The notes: generated from the letters alone by a model not told the origin. Shown: positions 7,091-15,677, counted from the stretch's first letter. The stretch is 43,670 nt of DNA from an archaeon (GCA_021786335.1 JAJYNM010000073.1:1-43670); one strand, 5' to 3'. Numbers and translations are program-made.

Positions 7091-7888
7091 TTACTTCGTT
7101 TCGTCGGCTTTGGCCTCGCCCCTGAGGTGCCTGTAGACCCAGAGTATAGGGTCGTAGTGCCTGTCAACAACTCTCTCCTTCTCAGGTATTATCGCGTCGT
7201 CGGTGATCACGATGTGCTCGGGGCAGATCTCTTGGCAGCACTTCGTTATGTTGCAAAAGCCGAGCCCCCCTGCGTCCTTCATGAACTTCGACCTGTTCAA
7301 GCCGTCCATGGGGTGCATGTCCAGGGAAGCAGCCTTCACGACCCATCTGGGGCCTATGTAGTCCGCTTCGTGCTCCCTCACTACGTGGCAGACATCCATG
7401 CACAGGAAGCACTCGATGCACCTCCTGAACTCCCTCGACCTGTCCACGTCCGCCTGGTAGAACGTGAAGGTGTCCCCCGCGTCGGCCTTGGGGGTGAACG
7501 GGGGTATCATTGCGGCGACTTTCCAGTTGGCGGTGACGTCTGTGACCAGGTCCCTCAAGTGTGGGAATGCCTGCATGGGTTCGATTGTGATGTCGCCGTC
7601 TATGGAGTCCACCCTAGTCTTGCACATCAGCTGTGGCCTGCCGTTTATCTCGGCCGAGCAGGAGCCGCACCGCCCTGCCTTGCAGTTCCACCTGACCGCA
7701 AGAGAAGGGTCCAGATGGGACTGTATGTAGTGGACCGCGTTCAGGACCACCATCCCATCCTCGCGGGGGACCTCGAAGGTGTCGTAGTGCGGGGGAGCGG
7801 TCCCGCGACTACCCCCCCTCTGGATCCTCAACCTGACGACCCTCTTCTCCTTCGGCCCCCCGCCTGTCACTCCCAACGTTTCAGTCAT
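7091..7888 (-). CDS. sdhB: Succinate dehydrogenase/fumarate reductase iron-sulfur subunit
   Basis: Electron-transfer subunit of complex II, 265 residues. The N-terminal 2Fe-2S domain has its Cys cluster in NCKAGRCGSC and a fourth Cys in QLMCKT. The C-terminal domain has CIECFLCMDVC (four Cys, for a 4Fe-4S cluster) and CNITKCCQEICPEHI for the 3Fe-4S centre and the remaining ligand. The ATG at 7888 overlaps the end of sdhA by 8 bases. The first 15 residues are a glycine-rich, unconserved lead. Confidence 0.95.
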   Translation of the reverse strand: MTETLGVTGGGPKEKRVVRLRIQRGGSRGTAPPHYDTFEVPREDGMVVLNAVHYIQSHLDPSLAVRWNCKAGRCGSCSAEINGRPQLMCKTRVDSIDGDITIEPMQAFPHLRDLVTDVTANWKVAAMIPPFTPKADAGDTFTFYQADVDRSREFRRCIECFLCMDVCHVVREHEADYIGPRWVVKAASLDMHPMDGLNRSKFMKDAGGLGFCNITKCCQEICPEHIVITDDAIIPEKERVVDRHYDPILWVYRHLRGEAKADETK

Positions 7889-9641
7889 CCTCCTTGATCA
7901 GGCTCTGGAGCTCCGGGGGAGGGTTGGAAACCGGCACTGTCCGGCGGACCATCTTCCCATTCTCCTGGACGGTGATTATGTTCACCAGCCACTTCGGGTC
8001 CTTGGCAGGGAAATCGGACCTCGTATGCGCGCCGCGGCTCTCCTTCCTCTCCAGAGCGGACCGAATTATCGCCTCGCAGACTGTCAGCATGTCCAAGACC
8101 TGGAGTGAATCTGTCCAAGACTGATTGTATGCGCGCCCCCCCACCGCCTTCAAGCCTTTCGCCTCCTCCTGGAGCTTCTCCAGTTCGGCTAGACCTGCCT
8201 CGAGGTCCTCCGCCTTCCTGACTATGCCTACGTGCTTCCACATGTTGGACGCGATTTCCTCCTTGATATGGAACGGGTTAGCACCCCCGGCTGACGAAAA
8301 GGGCGACAATACCCTGGATATCTCCTTCTCGACGTCTCCCCTGTCGACCGATGGGAGGTCGATCGCGGCTGCGCTCCCCGCGGCTGCCGCCCCAGCCCTC
8401 TTCCCGAAGACAAGTATGTCCGAGAGGGAGTTCCCACCCAGCCTGTTTGCACCGTGGAGTCCGCTAGCCACCTCGCCCGCGGCATAGAGCATCTTTACGC
8501 TGGTCTCAGCGGTCTCAGGGTTGACCCTGACGCCTCCCATCTGGTAGTGGACGGTCGGTGCCACCTCCATCTTGTCCTTTGTGATGTCTATGTCAGCGAA
8601 CGCCAGGAACTGGTCATACATGCTGGGGAGCTTCTTCTTGATGTAGTCAGCCCCCCGGTGTGAGATGTCGAGATAGACCCCCCCGCCCTTGCTCCCCCTC
8701 CCCGCCATGATCTCTGTGTATATCGACCTGGCCACGACGTCCCTTGCGGAGAGCTCCATCCTCTTTGGGTCGTATTTGGACATGAACCTCTCCCCTTCAG
8801 AGTTGGTCAGAATCCCTCCCTCCCCCCTGACAGCCTCGGTGACGAGCATCCCCCGCACACCAGGCGGATAAATCATCCCCGTAGGGTGGAACTGAATCAT
8901 CTCCATGTCCATCAGCTCCGCCCCTGCCCTGTAAGCCATCCCTATCCCGTCGCCTGTGCTCTCATAGGAGTTGGACGTCACCTGATAGACCCTCCCTGAC
9001 CCCCCCGTCGCAAGTATGACCGCCTTTGCCCTGAAGAGGAGGAGCCTCCCCGTCTTTATGTCAATCCCGAATGCCCCTGCCGCCGTCCCCGTCTTGGAGT
9101 CCCTGAATATGCAGGTGGTCATGACCTCGTCTATGAAAGGCACCCCCCTGGCTATGACTTGATCCTGGAGCGTGCGGATTAATTCGAGCCCCGTCCGGTC
9201 CCCTATGTTGCAGAGGCGTCTGTAGGTGTGGGCGCCGAACGCTCGCTGGCTTATCTTCCCCTCTGGGGTCCGGTCGAAGACCGCCCCGTACTTCTCGAGT
9301 TCGTAGACCCTTTCGATCGCTTCTTTGGCGAATATCTCTGCCATCCTCCAGTTGGAGAGGTGCTGCCCTTCGACGATGGTGTCGGAGAAGTGGACCTCCC
9401 AAGAATCCTTGGGGTCGACGTTGCCCAGTGCCGCGGCTATCCCTCCTTCAGCCATGACCGTGTGAGCCTTACCGAGGAGTGACTTGCAGACGACGAGGGT
9501 CTTCGCGCCCCTGTCGTAGGACTCTATGGCCGCCCTGAGTCCGGCCCCTCCGGCTCCGATTATGAGGACGTCGCAGGCCTTTTCGTCGTATCTCCGGTCA
9601 CTGATGTCAACGCTGTCTTTCTCTTGTCCAGGAGCCCACAA
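7881..9641 (-). CDS. sdhA: Succinate dehydrogenase/fumarate reductase flavoprotein subunit
   Basis: Catalytic subunit that oxidises succinate to fumarate, 586 residues. The FAD-binding dinucleotide fold is at CDVLIIGAGGAGLRAAIE. KAHTVMAEGGIAAALG contains the His expected to carry covalent FAD. The active-site segment is IQFHPTGMIYPPGVRGML, and HYQMGGVRVNPET closes the capping region. The only start between the upstream stop and the fold is TTG at 9641. A TATA-like element at 9681-9690 suggests a promoter separate from the anchor genes. Confidence 0.96.
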   Translation of the reverse strand: MWAPGQEKDSVDISDRRYDEKACDVLIIGAGGAGLRAAIESYDRGAKTLVVCKSLLGKAHTVMAEGGIAAALGNVDPKDSWEVHFSDTIVEGQHLSNWRMAEIFAKEAIERVYELEKYGAVFDRTPEGKISQRAFGAHTYRRLCNIGDRTGLELIRTLQDQVIARGVPFIDEVMTTCIFRDSKTGTAAGAFGIDIKTGRLLLFRAKAVILATGGSGRVYQVTSNSYESTGDGIGMAYRAGAELMDMEMIQFHPTGMIYPPGVRGMLVTEAVRGEGGILTNSEGERFMSKYDPKRMELSARDVVARSIYTEIMAGRGSKGGGVYLDISHRGADYIKKKLPSMYDQFLAFADIDITKDKMEVAPTVHYQMGGVRVNPETAETSVKMLYAAGEVASGLHGANRLGGNSLSDILVFGKRAGAAAAGSAAAIDLPSVDRGDVEKEISRVLSPFSSAGGANPFHIKEEIASNMWKHVGIVRKAEDLEAGLAELEKLQEEAKGLKAVGGRAYNQSWTDSLQVLDMLTVCEAIIRSALERKESRGAHTRSDFPAKDPKWLVNIITVQENGKMVRRTVPVSNPPPELQSLIKEDD

Positions 9642-9680
9642 ATCGAGTACGCCGGGTGCCCTTGGGCCGTTCCCTTGACG

Positions 9681-9690
9681 ATAATAAGTT
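9681..9690 (-). promoter_or_regulatory. Probable TATA box of sdhA
   Basis: AACTTATTAT on the minus strand, centred about 44 bases upstream of the TTG start. It lies in the 163-base gap between the small anchor protein and sdhA, the only sizeable gap inside the sdh locus. The rest of the gap shows no gene. Confidence 0.5.
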
Positions 9691-9804
9691 CACTCCCTTA
9701 GCTGCCACCGCATCGATCTGGACACCAGAGCCTGATATCCGTCTGGCTTCCGACACGGGCTAGCGGCCCTACCCGTCCCGGGCTCCCCAGGAGGCGTCGG
9801 CGAC

Positions 9805-9975
9805 TCAGCGGATGGCCACTGAGAGCACCATCAGGAGGAAACCGACGCCAACCACCGCTCCAGTCGCCGGAGCGCCGGTGCTTCCTAGGTGGGCCGCAAG
9901 GCCGCCGAAGAGTGTCACCGCAAGCCCGACAACGAAGACGGGGTACCGAGCTCTCTTGGGCATACGGGGAGCCAT
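9805..9975 (-). CDS. Small two-helix membrane protein, candidate extra succinate dehydrogenase subunit
   Basis: A 56-residue protein, MAPRMPKRARYPVFVVGLAV onward, with a short basic N-terminus and two hydrophobic helices (about residues 12-30 and 38-55) separated by GSTGAPATGA. It starts 2 bases after the sdhC-like stop and precedes sdhA, so it is very probably co-transcribed with the anchor. I do not recognise the family. Its place suggests a small membrane subunit of complex II, but no cofactor ligand is visible. A longer open frame running through the sdhC gene is an artefact. Confidence 0.65.
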   Translation of the reverse strand: MAPRMPKRARYPVFVVGLAVTLFGGLAAHLGSTGAPATGAVVGVGFLLMVLSVAIR

Positions 9976-9977
9976 CT

Positions 9978-10682
9978 CTACAGCTTCACCAGGGTGAAGT
10001 CGAGCGGAAGACCCGCTGCCAAGCCGCGGATGTAGAGATCGGCGAAGAAAATCGTGAGCAAGCTCACCCACGCGAGCGCCTCGTGGTATCTGTTGAGCCA
10101 GCTCTGCCTCTCGTAGAAGGCCTTCCTCGCCCCACCTGCGGTGACGCAGCTGTAGCAGTCGATGTTCCCCCCCGTGAGGTGCCTGAACGCGTGGCATGAG
10201 CCTGTCCACGCCGTCAGCAGGAGCGCGTTCGCGAGGAGGACCAGGCTCCCCACCCTCAGCTCGAAGCTGCCGCTGAATACAAGCGAGTGGTAGAAGTCGT
10301 AGTAGAAGAACGGTAGAATGGCGATGCCTGCGTAGAGGAAATACCTGTGGAGATTTTCGAGCTGGAACAGGCCGTTCTTCTCTCCGGTGTAATGCCTCTT
10401 GCCGGAATCCCCTCGGTCAGCGTTGGAGCAGCCCAACGGATGCTTGAAGAGGTGACGGTGGTAGTCCTTCCTGTACGCGTAGCATGTGAGCCTGAAGAGC
10501 CCAGGGAGCGGCACAATCAGGATGGTCGGGCTGTAGAACGGGTCGATGTACCCGGCGTACTCAGCCACGGGGAAAGAGACGAGCGCCCAGAAGCCCACCA
10601 CCAAGAGGCCTACGAACGACCAGAATCTCCAGTTGGGCTCGAAAAGCTCGTATGGAAAGAGCGTCTTCCAATTTACCGCCAA
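9978..10682 (-). CDS. sdhC: Succinate dehydrogenase membrane anchor, actinobacterial Sdh1 type
   Basis: A 234-residue membrane protein with about five hydrophobic segments (~20-45, 52-66, 113-132, 140-160, 203-222). FRLTCYAYRKDYHRHLF, YTGEKNGLFQLENLHRYF and SCHAFRHLTGG closely resemble the single-chain anchor of mycobacterial Sdh1 (Rv0249c family), from memory, rather than the classical SdhC/SdhD pair. Candidate ligands are C67, H75, H77, C85, H112, C163, H164 and H168. The start is TTG at 10682, with a CTTTTAC-like TATA element about 38 bases upstream. It precedes the small membrane protein and sdhA-sdhB on the same strand, so it is the quinone-facing part of complex II. Confidence 0.82.
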   Translation of the reverse strand: MAVNWKTLFPYELFEPNWRFWSFVGLLVVGFWALVSFPVAEYAGYIDPFYSPTILIVPLPGLFRLTCYAYRKDYHRHLFKHPLGCSNADRGDSGKRHYTGEKNGLFQLENLHRYFLYAGIAILPFFYYDFYHSLVFSGSFELRVGSLVLLANALLLTAWTGSCHAFRHLTGGNIDCYSCVTAGGARKAFYERQSWLNRYHEALAWVSLLTIFFADLYIRGLAAGLPLDFTLVKL

Positions 10683-10782
10683 CGGCAGTCTCCAGCACCC
10701 AGGTCAAGTTTGAGTGCGTAAAAGTGCTTCCCCGAACGGTCCTCGGCACCTGGCGTGCCCCCGGCCACACCGAGGCCCCTGG

Positions 10783-11202
10783 CTATGGCAGGTCAGACTC
10801 TTCAGGGTCGTCGTTGTGCGCCCCGAGATACCCGTACGCACCCGTCTTCAGCACCTTCATCCCCAGGAGCGCGCACTTCACCCGTGATGGGCCGAGGTCA
10901 GGGTTCCCGAGCATCTTGAAGACATCCTCCTTGGCCAGCAAGCGGACCCATTCGAGCGGCTTCCCCTTGGCCAGCTCTGTCAGCATCGAGGCCGCCGCCT
11001 GGCTGATGGCGCACCCCTTCCCTGTGAACTTGACATCCTCTATCTTCATCCCCTCCCCTACCTTGACCTGCATCTCGATCTCGTCCCCGCAGAGCGGGTT
11101 TGTGTCCCGAGACGCGATGTCGAACCGCTCCAACTTGCCGAAGTTCCTCGGGTGCCTGTAGTAGTCCAGGATGATCTCTCGGTAGATGTCAGCGCTGCTC
11201 AT
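10783..11202 (-). CDS. sufU: SufU/IscU-type Fe-S cluster scaffold protein
   Basis: A 139-residue NifU-like N-terminal-domain protein that works with SufS as sulfur acceptor or scaffold. It begins MSSADIYREIILDYYRHPRN and holds the three family Cys positions in NPLCGDEIE, GKGCAISQAAASM and RVKCALLG. The acidic tail DDPEESDLP is unremarkable. The ATG at 11202 overlaps the sufS stop in ATGA, so the two are coupled, last in the suf operon. Confidence 0.92.
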   Translation of the reverse strand: MSSADIYREIILDYYRHPRNFGKLERFDIASRDTNPLCGDEIEMQVKVGEGMKIEDVKFTGKGCAISQAAASMLTELAKGKPLEWVRLLAKEDVFKMLGNPDLGPSRVKCALLGMKVLKTGAYGYLGAHNDDPEESDLP

Positions 11203-12437
11203 ACCTTGAACAGGCCTCCAGCCTTTACAATCCCCGCCTTCAGTGCGTCTACGTCGTCATGGGCGTTGTAGATGTAGAAGCTCGCCCGGCTGGTAGCTGG
11301 GACGTCGAGCCAGCGCATCAGGGGTTGGGCGCAGTGGTGTCCGGACCTTATGGCTATCCCCTCCTCGTCGAGGATGGTAGCAAGGTCATGCGGGTGGACG
11401 TCGGCGTAGTTGAAGGAGATCACCCCCGCCCTGGAGCGGGTGTCGGATGGCCCGTAGATCTTGAGCCCCTTGACCGAAGCGAGCTCTTTGAAGGCGTAGT
11501 CGAGGAGCCTGAGTTCGTGGTCTCTGACCCTCTCCATCCCGATGGCGTCGAGGTAGTCGACGGCAGCGCCAAGGCCTATTGCGTCGGCGATGTTCACGGT
11601 CCCGGCTTCGAACTTGTACGGCACGTCGTTCCATGTCGAGTGGTCGTCGAACACCTCCCTGATCATCTCGCCCCCTGTCTGGAACGGGTCCATCTCTTCG
11701 AGGAGCCCCTTCCTGGCGACCAGCGCCCCTATCCCGGTGGGGCCTAGCATCTTGTGCCCTGAGAAGGCGTAGAAGTCGGACCCTATCTCTTCCACGTCAA
11801 CAGGCATGTGCGGGACAGACTGGGCCCCGTCGACCAGCGTGGTGGCGCCTGCCATCTTCGCCATGGAACAGAGCTTTGTCACATCGTTCACGGTCCCCAG
11901 GACGTTGGAGCAGTGGGTGAGGGCGACAAGCCGGGGGGCCTCGCGGAGCAGGTCCTCGAAGCCCGCCAGGTCGAGCGTTCCGTCGGTGTCTAGCCCGACG
12001 TACTTCAGTGACGCGCCGTTGCGCTTCGCGAGCTGCTGCCAGGGGACTATGTTGCTGTGATGCTCCATCTTTGTGGCGACTATCACGTCCCCCTTCTTCA
12101 CGTTCTTCTCCCCCCAGGCCGACCCTACGAGGTTGATCGCCTCGGTCGTCCCTCTGACGAACACTAGGTCTCGAGGCTTGGCCCCGACGAACTCGGCGGT
12201 CTTCTTCCTGGAGCCCTCATAGGCCTCCGTGGCCTCTTCGCCCAGGGTGTGCACCGACCGGTGGACGTTCGAGTTGTAGGTGCTGTAGAATCTTACGAGG
12301 GCGTCGATCACCGCCTGCGGCTTCTGGGTGGTGGCTGCGTTGTCCAGGTAGACCAGCCTCTTCCCATGGACCTTCCTGCTGAGAATGGGGAAGTCCGCCC
12401 TCATCCTTTCCGCGTTGATGGCCTCTGACTCGAGCAT
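11199..12437 (-). CDS. sufS: SufS-type cysteine desulfurase
   Basis: A PLP enzyme that converts cysteine to alanine and supplies persulfide for Fe-S assembly, 412 residues. YLDNAATTQKP marks the N-terminal region. The PLP lysine is in FSGHKMLGPTGIG and the catalytic Cys is in AIRSGHHCAQPLM, both typical of group II (SufS/CsdA). It starts at ATG 12437; a second ATG 11 codons in (MRADFPIL) is also reasonable. A TATA-like CTTTTAAGC at 12476-12484 in the 53-base gap suggests an additional promoter for sufS-sufU. Confidence 0.95.
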   Translation of the reverse strand: MLESEAINAERMRADFPILSRKVHGKRLVYLDNAATTQKPQAVIDALVRFYSTYNSNVHRSVHTLGEEATEAYEGSRKKTAEFVGAKPRDLVFVRGTTEAINLVGSAWGEKNVKKGDVIVATKMEHHSNIVPWQQLAKRNGASLKYVGLDTDGTLDLAGFEDLLREAPRLVALTHCSNVLGTVNDVTKLCSMAKMAGATTLVDGAQSVPHMPVDVEEIGSDFYAFSGHKMLGPTGIGALVARKGLLEEMDPFQTGGEMIREVFDDHSTWNDVPYKFEAGTVNIADAIGLGAAVDYLDAIGMERVRDHELRLLDYAFKELASVKGLKIYGPSDTRSRAGVISFNYADVHPHDLATILDEEGIAIRSGHHCAQPLMRWLDVPATSRASFYIYNAHDDVDALKAGIVKAGGLFKV

Positions 12438-12475
12438 CCCTATGTGGACTCCAGCAGGTCGAAGCGCTCTCTCAT

Positions 12476-12484
12476 GCTTAAAAG
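12476..12484 (-). promoter_or_regulatory. Possible internal TATA box of sufS-sufU
   Basis: CTTTTAAGC on the minus strand, about 42 bases before the sufS ATG, in the only gap of the sufB-D-Rieske-S-U run. A start about 26 bases downstream would give a leader of about 16 bases. Proposed from sequence only. Confidence 0.4.
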
Positions 12485-12490
12485 AACTCC

Positions 12491-12799
12491 CTAAACTTCG
12501 ACGTAGACAGTCCCCCCGTCGACCCTGGTCCTGTAGCGCTTCAGGGGGGCCGTCGCAGGAGGGGTCACAGCCTCCCCGGTCTTGAGGTCAAACTGTGACA
12601 GGTGCAGTGGGCACACCACTCTCCCGTCGAGGACGAAACCCTGGCCGAGGTCCGCGTCCTCATGAGTGCACGCCCCGGACACCGCGAAGATGTCCCCCCC
12701 TATCTTGGATAGAAGCACGTGCTCCCCGTCGATGTCCACCGCAGAGATTGAACCTTCGGCGAGGTCAGCAGCCTTCATGGCAGGCCGGAAACTCCCCAA
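12491..12799 (-). CDS. Rieske-type 2Fe-2S ferredoxin within the suf operon
   Basis: A 102-residue soluble Rieske protein like those of dioxygenase ferredoxins. The two ligand boxes are CTHEDADLGQG and CPLHLSQFDLKTG (C-x-H and C-x2-H). It lies between sufD and sufS. The start is TTG at 12799, 5 bases past the sufD stop with an AGGTAGG ribosome-binding site. An internal ATG at 12778 (MKAADLAEG) would remove the usual first beta-strand. It probably carries electrons for Fe-S assembly or is a client of the pathway; the exact role is not evident. Confidence 0.88.
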   Translation of the reverse strand: MGSFRPAMKAADLAEGSISAVDIDGEHVLLSKIGGDIFAVSGACTHEDADLGQGFVLDGRVVCPLHLSQFDLKTGEAVTPPATAPLKRYRTRVDGGTVYVEV

Positions 12800-12804
12800 G
12801 CGAC

Positions 12805-14217
12805 CTACCTGTACTTGTAGTGGCGCTCGAAGATGTCTTCAGACTCCTTGACCTCTGGGGTGAGCTCCCCCGTGGCCGCGAGGAGCGTCTCCCTGTCTAC
12901 GAGGCGGCGCTTCTCTCCTTCCCACTTCCCCTCGATCATGAACCTGGCCCCTTCTCTGGTCTGTTCAATAGGGACCCTGGAGAGGACAGGTTCGAAGAAG
13001 CCTAGCACCACCATTCTCTTCGCTTCGTCTGGAGGGAGGCCGCGCGCCGTCAGGTAGAAGAGCTGCTCTTCGTCGACTTGGGCCACGGAGGCTGAGTGGG
13101 TCGCCTTGACCTCGTTGTTGTCTATCTCTAGGCTTGGGATTCCGTCTGACTTAGCAGTCCTCTCGAGTATCATGACGTGGTGGGCCAGGTAGGACCTGGC
13201 GTTCTTGGCCTCCTTCACTATCTTGATCATCCCCTTGAAGATAGACTGCGACTTCCCCTTCAGGACGCCCCTGGCCTGGGTCGAGCCAGTGGAGTCAGGG
13301 GAGTTGTGGACGAGGTTGGTCTCGTAGTCGTAACGCTGTTCCCCGTCTGTGAAGAAGATCTCGAACCCTTCAGCGAAGGAGCCCCGGCCGTTCAGGTAGA
13401 AGTTGGTCCTCGACCGCGAGACAGACGCCCCGAGGGACAGGGAGCTCATGGTCGCCCTGGCGTCGTTGGACACTCCGACCCCCCTGTTCGACAGGTGGGT
13501 GGTCTGGTCGTCGAGGAGTTGGATAGACGAGAAGTCGATGTGCGAGTTCGGTCCGGCGAGGATCTCGGCCGTCGACGCTACGAAGGCAGGGGACGGGACG
13601 CCTTTGGAGTACTGCTCTTCTAGGTACACGAGCCTCGCCTCCTCCTCAGCGACGACGAAGGTCTGCTCTATCACCGGCGTGCGCGGCGAGTCGAGCAGCA
13701 GCATCTTGCGGAGCGGTTTGTCGAGGACGACCCCCTTTGGCACTCTGACGAAGGTCCCGCAGTTGAAGAACGCGTTGACGAAGGCAGCATATTTGTCGGT
13801 CTCCGACTTCACCAGCCTCCCCTCGACCAACTTCCTGACTGCGCCCTCGTCCCGGCCGAGGGCATCGTGGAAAGACATCAGCTCCACCCCCTTGGACGAC
13901 ACGTTTCTGCTGAGCTCTGCGTGGACCTGGGTCTCGTTCCCCTGGAGCAGGATGTCCGATTCGTTCCCAGTAAGGTATCCTGTGAAGAAGCTCCGGAAGT
14001 CGATTTCGCTGCCACCCGGGGCCGCCTTGAACCTGTCCAGGCCGATGTCGAACGTCTTGGCGTATTTCGTGTAGAGCGGACTCTTCTCCGAAGGGAGGGC
14101 TACGAACTGTCTGAAAGCCTCTAGCCTGGCATCGGTAAGCCATGACGGTTCGCCTAACGAAGCCGAGATCGACCCTACGAGGCCCTCGTCGAATGAGGTT
14201 AGTGACGCCTGAGGCAT
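12805..14217 (-). CDS. sufD: SufD, component of the SufBCD Fe-S scaffold complex
   Basis: A 470-residue SufBD-family protein. The N-terminal helical part (to about 130) is followed by the right-handed beta-helix, with VRVPKGVVLDKPLRKMLL, GVLKGKSQSIFKGMIKI and ARSYLAHHVMILE as family segments. The C-terminal DEEQLFYLTARGLPPDEAKRMVVLGFFEPVL is strongly conserved. It follows sufB by 21 bases and pairs with it in the SufBC2D assembly complex. Confidence 0.94.
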   Translation of the reverse strand: MPQASLTSFDEGLVGSISASLGEPSWLTDARLEAFRQFVALPSEKSPLYTKYAKTFDIGLDRFKAAPGGSEIDFRSFFTGYLTGNESDILLQGNETQVHAELSRNVSSKGVELMSFHDALGRDEGAVRKLVEGRLVKSETDKYAAFVNAFFNCGTFVRVPKGVVLDKPLRKMLLLDSPRTPVIEQTFVVAEEEARLVYLEEQYSKGVPSPAFVASTAEILAGPNSHIDFSSIQLLDDQTTHLSNRGVGVSNDARATMSSLSLGASVSRSRTNFYLNGRGSFAEGFEIFFTDGEQRYDYETNLVHNSPDSTGSTQARGVLKGKSQSIFKGMIKIVKEAKNARSYLAHHVMILERTAKSDGIPSLEIDNNEVKATHSASVAQVDEEQLFYLTARGLPPDEAKRMVVLGFFEPVLSRVPIEQTREGARFMIEGKWEGEKRRLVDRETLLAATGELTPEVKESEDIFERHYKYR

Positions 14218-14238
14218 TCCACGCGACTCCGGCCGGGC

Positions 14239-15648
14239 CTAGCCGACTGCGTTCGTCATTTCGAGCGACATGAGGCGGTTGAACTCCACCGCGTAGGTCA
14301 TTGGGAGCTCCTTCGCAAAAGGCTCCATGAACCCGTTGACGACCATGCTCAGGGCGTCGCCTTCTGATATCCCCCGGGCCATCAGATAGAACAGCTGCTC
14401 TTCCCCCACCTTCCCCACGCTCGCCTCGTGCGTCACCGTGGCGTCGTCCTCCTGGATCTCCATGTAGGGATAGGTGGCTGTGGTGCTGATCGGGTCCAAG
14501 AGGAGGGCGTCACAACGGACCGTCGACTTCACGTTCTTGGCCCCCTTGGCTATGTGCAGGAGCCCCCTGTAAGCGGTGTGGCCACCCCCTTTGGAGACCG
14601 AGCGGGAGATGATCTTGGACGTGGTGTCTCTCGCCAGGTGGATGGCCTTGGCACCGGTGTCTTGGACTTGTCCCGGTCCTGCGTAGGCTACCGAGATGAT
14701 GTCCGCCTTCGCCCTCGGCCCGAGCAGGTAGACAGAGGGGTACTTCCTGGTGAGCTTGGCGCCCCCGTTGAAGTCCACCCAAGAGACCGTAGCGTCTTCG
14801 TGAGCGTGAGCCCTCTTCGTGACGAGGTTAAGGACGTCCCTGGACCAGTTCTGCAGCGTGGTGTACTTCACCAGCGACCCCTTCCTGGCGATTATCTCGA
14901 CGATGGCCGAGTGCAGTGACTGCGAAGAGTACACAGGGGCTGAGCAACCTTCGATGTAGCCCACCTCGCTGTGGGGCTCGGCGACAATGAGCGTCCTTTC
15001 GAACTGGCCCATGTTCCTTTCGTTTATCCTGAAGTATGCCTGCAGCGGCATGTTCACCTTCACCCCTTCGGGGACGTAGACGAAAGAACCTGCGCTCCAG
15101 ACGGCAGTCTGGAGGGCAGCGATGTAGTTATCTTGGTATGGGACCACGGTCCCGAAGTACTTTCTCATGATGTCCGGGTACTCCTTCAGGGCCGTCACAG
15201 TGTCCGTGAAGACGACCCCCTGCTTCGCCAGCTCCCCCTGGATGCTGTGGTAGACCGACTCACTTTCGTAGATTGCGCCCACCCCGGAGAGGAACTTCTT
15301 CTCTGCGTCGGTGATCCCGAGCTTGTCGTAGGTCCGCTTGATATACTCAGGGAGCTGGTCCCAGGATTGGGCGGCCTTCTTCGTGGGGTTCGCGTAGTAA
15401 TAGAAGTCCTGGTAGTCAATCTCCTTCAGCTCCGGTGCCCATGAAGGAGGTTCCCGTTCCAAGAAGTGCTTCAGGGCATTCATCCTGATCTGCTCCATCC
15501 AGGCGGGCTCGTCGTGCAGCCTGACGATCTCCTGCACTACCCGCTCGCTCAGACCCTTGGTCCCCCTTACTACGTATTCGTCTACGGGGTCGCTGAACCC
15601 GTACTTCTGCTTGTAATCGTCGGTGACTACGTCTGTCTTAGAAGCCAA
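14239..15648 (-). CDS. sufB: SufB, Fe-S cluster scaffold
   Basis: Scaffold on which clusters are assembled, 469 residues. The YGFSDPVDEYVVRGTKGLSE start, EGCSAPVYSSQSLHSAIVEI, TLQNWSRDVLNLVTKRA, and VGEEQLFYLMARGISEGDAL near the C-terminus identify SufB rather than SufD. The frame starts at TTG 15648 with a very short leader. Its promoter carries the palindrome shared with sufC. First gene of the sufB-D-Rieske-S-U run. Confidence 0.96.
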   Translation of the reverse strand: MASKTDVVTDDYKQKYGFSDPVDEYVVRGTKGLSERVVQEIVRLHDEPAWMEQIRMNALKHFLEREPPSWAPELKEIDYQDFYYYANPTKKAAQSWDQLPEYIKRTYDKLGITDAEKKFLSGVGAIYESESVYHSIQGELAKQGVVFTDTVTALKEYPDIMRKYFGTVVPYQDNYIAALQTAVWSAGSFVYVPEGVKVNMPLQAYFRINERNMGQFERTLIVAEPHSEVGYIEGCSAPVYSSQSLHSAIVEIIARKGSLVKYTTLQNWSRDVLNLVTKRAHAHEDATVSWVDFNGGAKLTRKYPSVYLLGPRAKADIISVAYAGPGQVQDTGAKAIHLARDTTSKIISRSVSKGGGHTAYRGLLHIAKGAKNVKSTVRCDALLLDPISTTATYPYMEIQEDDATVTHEASVGKVGEEQLFYLMARGISEGDALSMVVNGFMEPFAKELPMTYAVEFNRLMSLEMTNAVG

Positions 15649-15663
15649 ATCGAGAACCCCTGT

Positions 15664-15677
15664 ATAACATACGTTAT
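15664..15677. promoter_or_regulatory. Palindrome, candidate operator at the sufB promoter
   Basis: ATAACATACGTTAT, arms ATAAC/GTTAT around a 4-base centre. It lies between the TATA box (15685-15692) and the TTG start, over the likely transcription start, a position typical of repression. The same arms occur at the sufC promoter. Confidence 0.7.

Noticed and set aside
9812..9997. Plus-strand frame opposite the small sdh membrane protein
   Set aside because: It lacks hydrophobic or family features; the minus-strand frame fits the operon and has two clear membrane helices.
12438..12478. 11-codon mini-frame (MRERFDLLEST) before sufS, as a leader peptide
   Set aside because: It starts upstream of the likely transcription start or at its edge, has no ribosome-binding site and no regulatory residue pattern.
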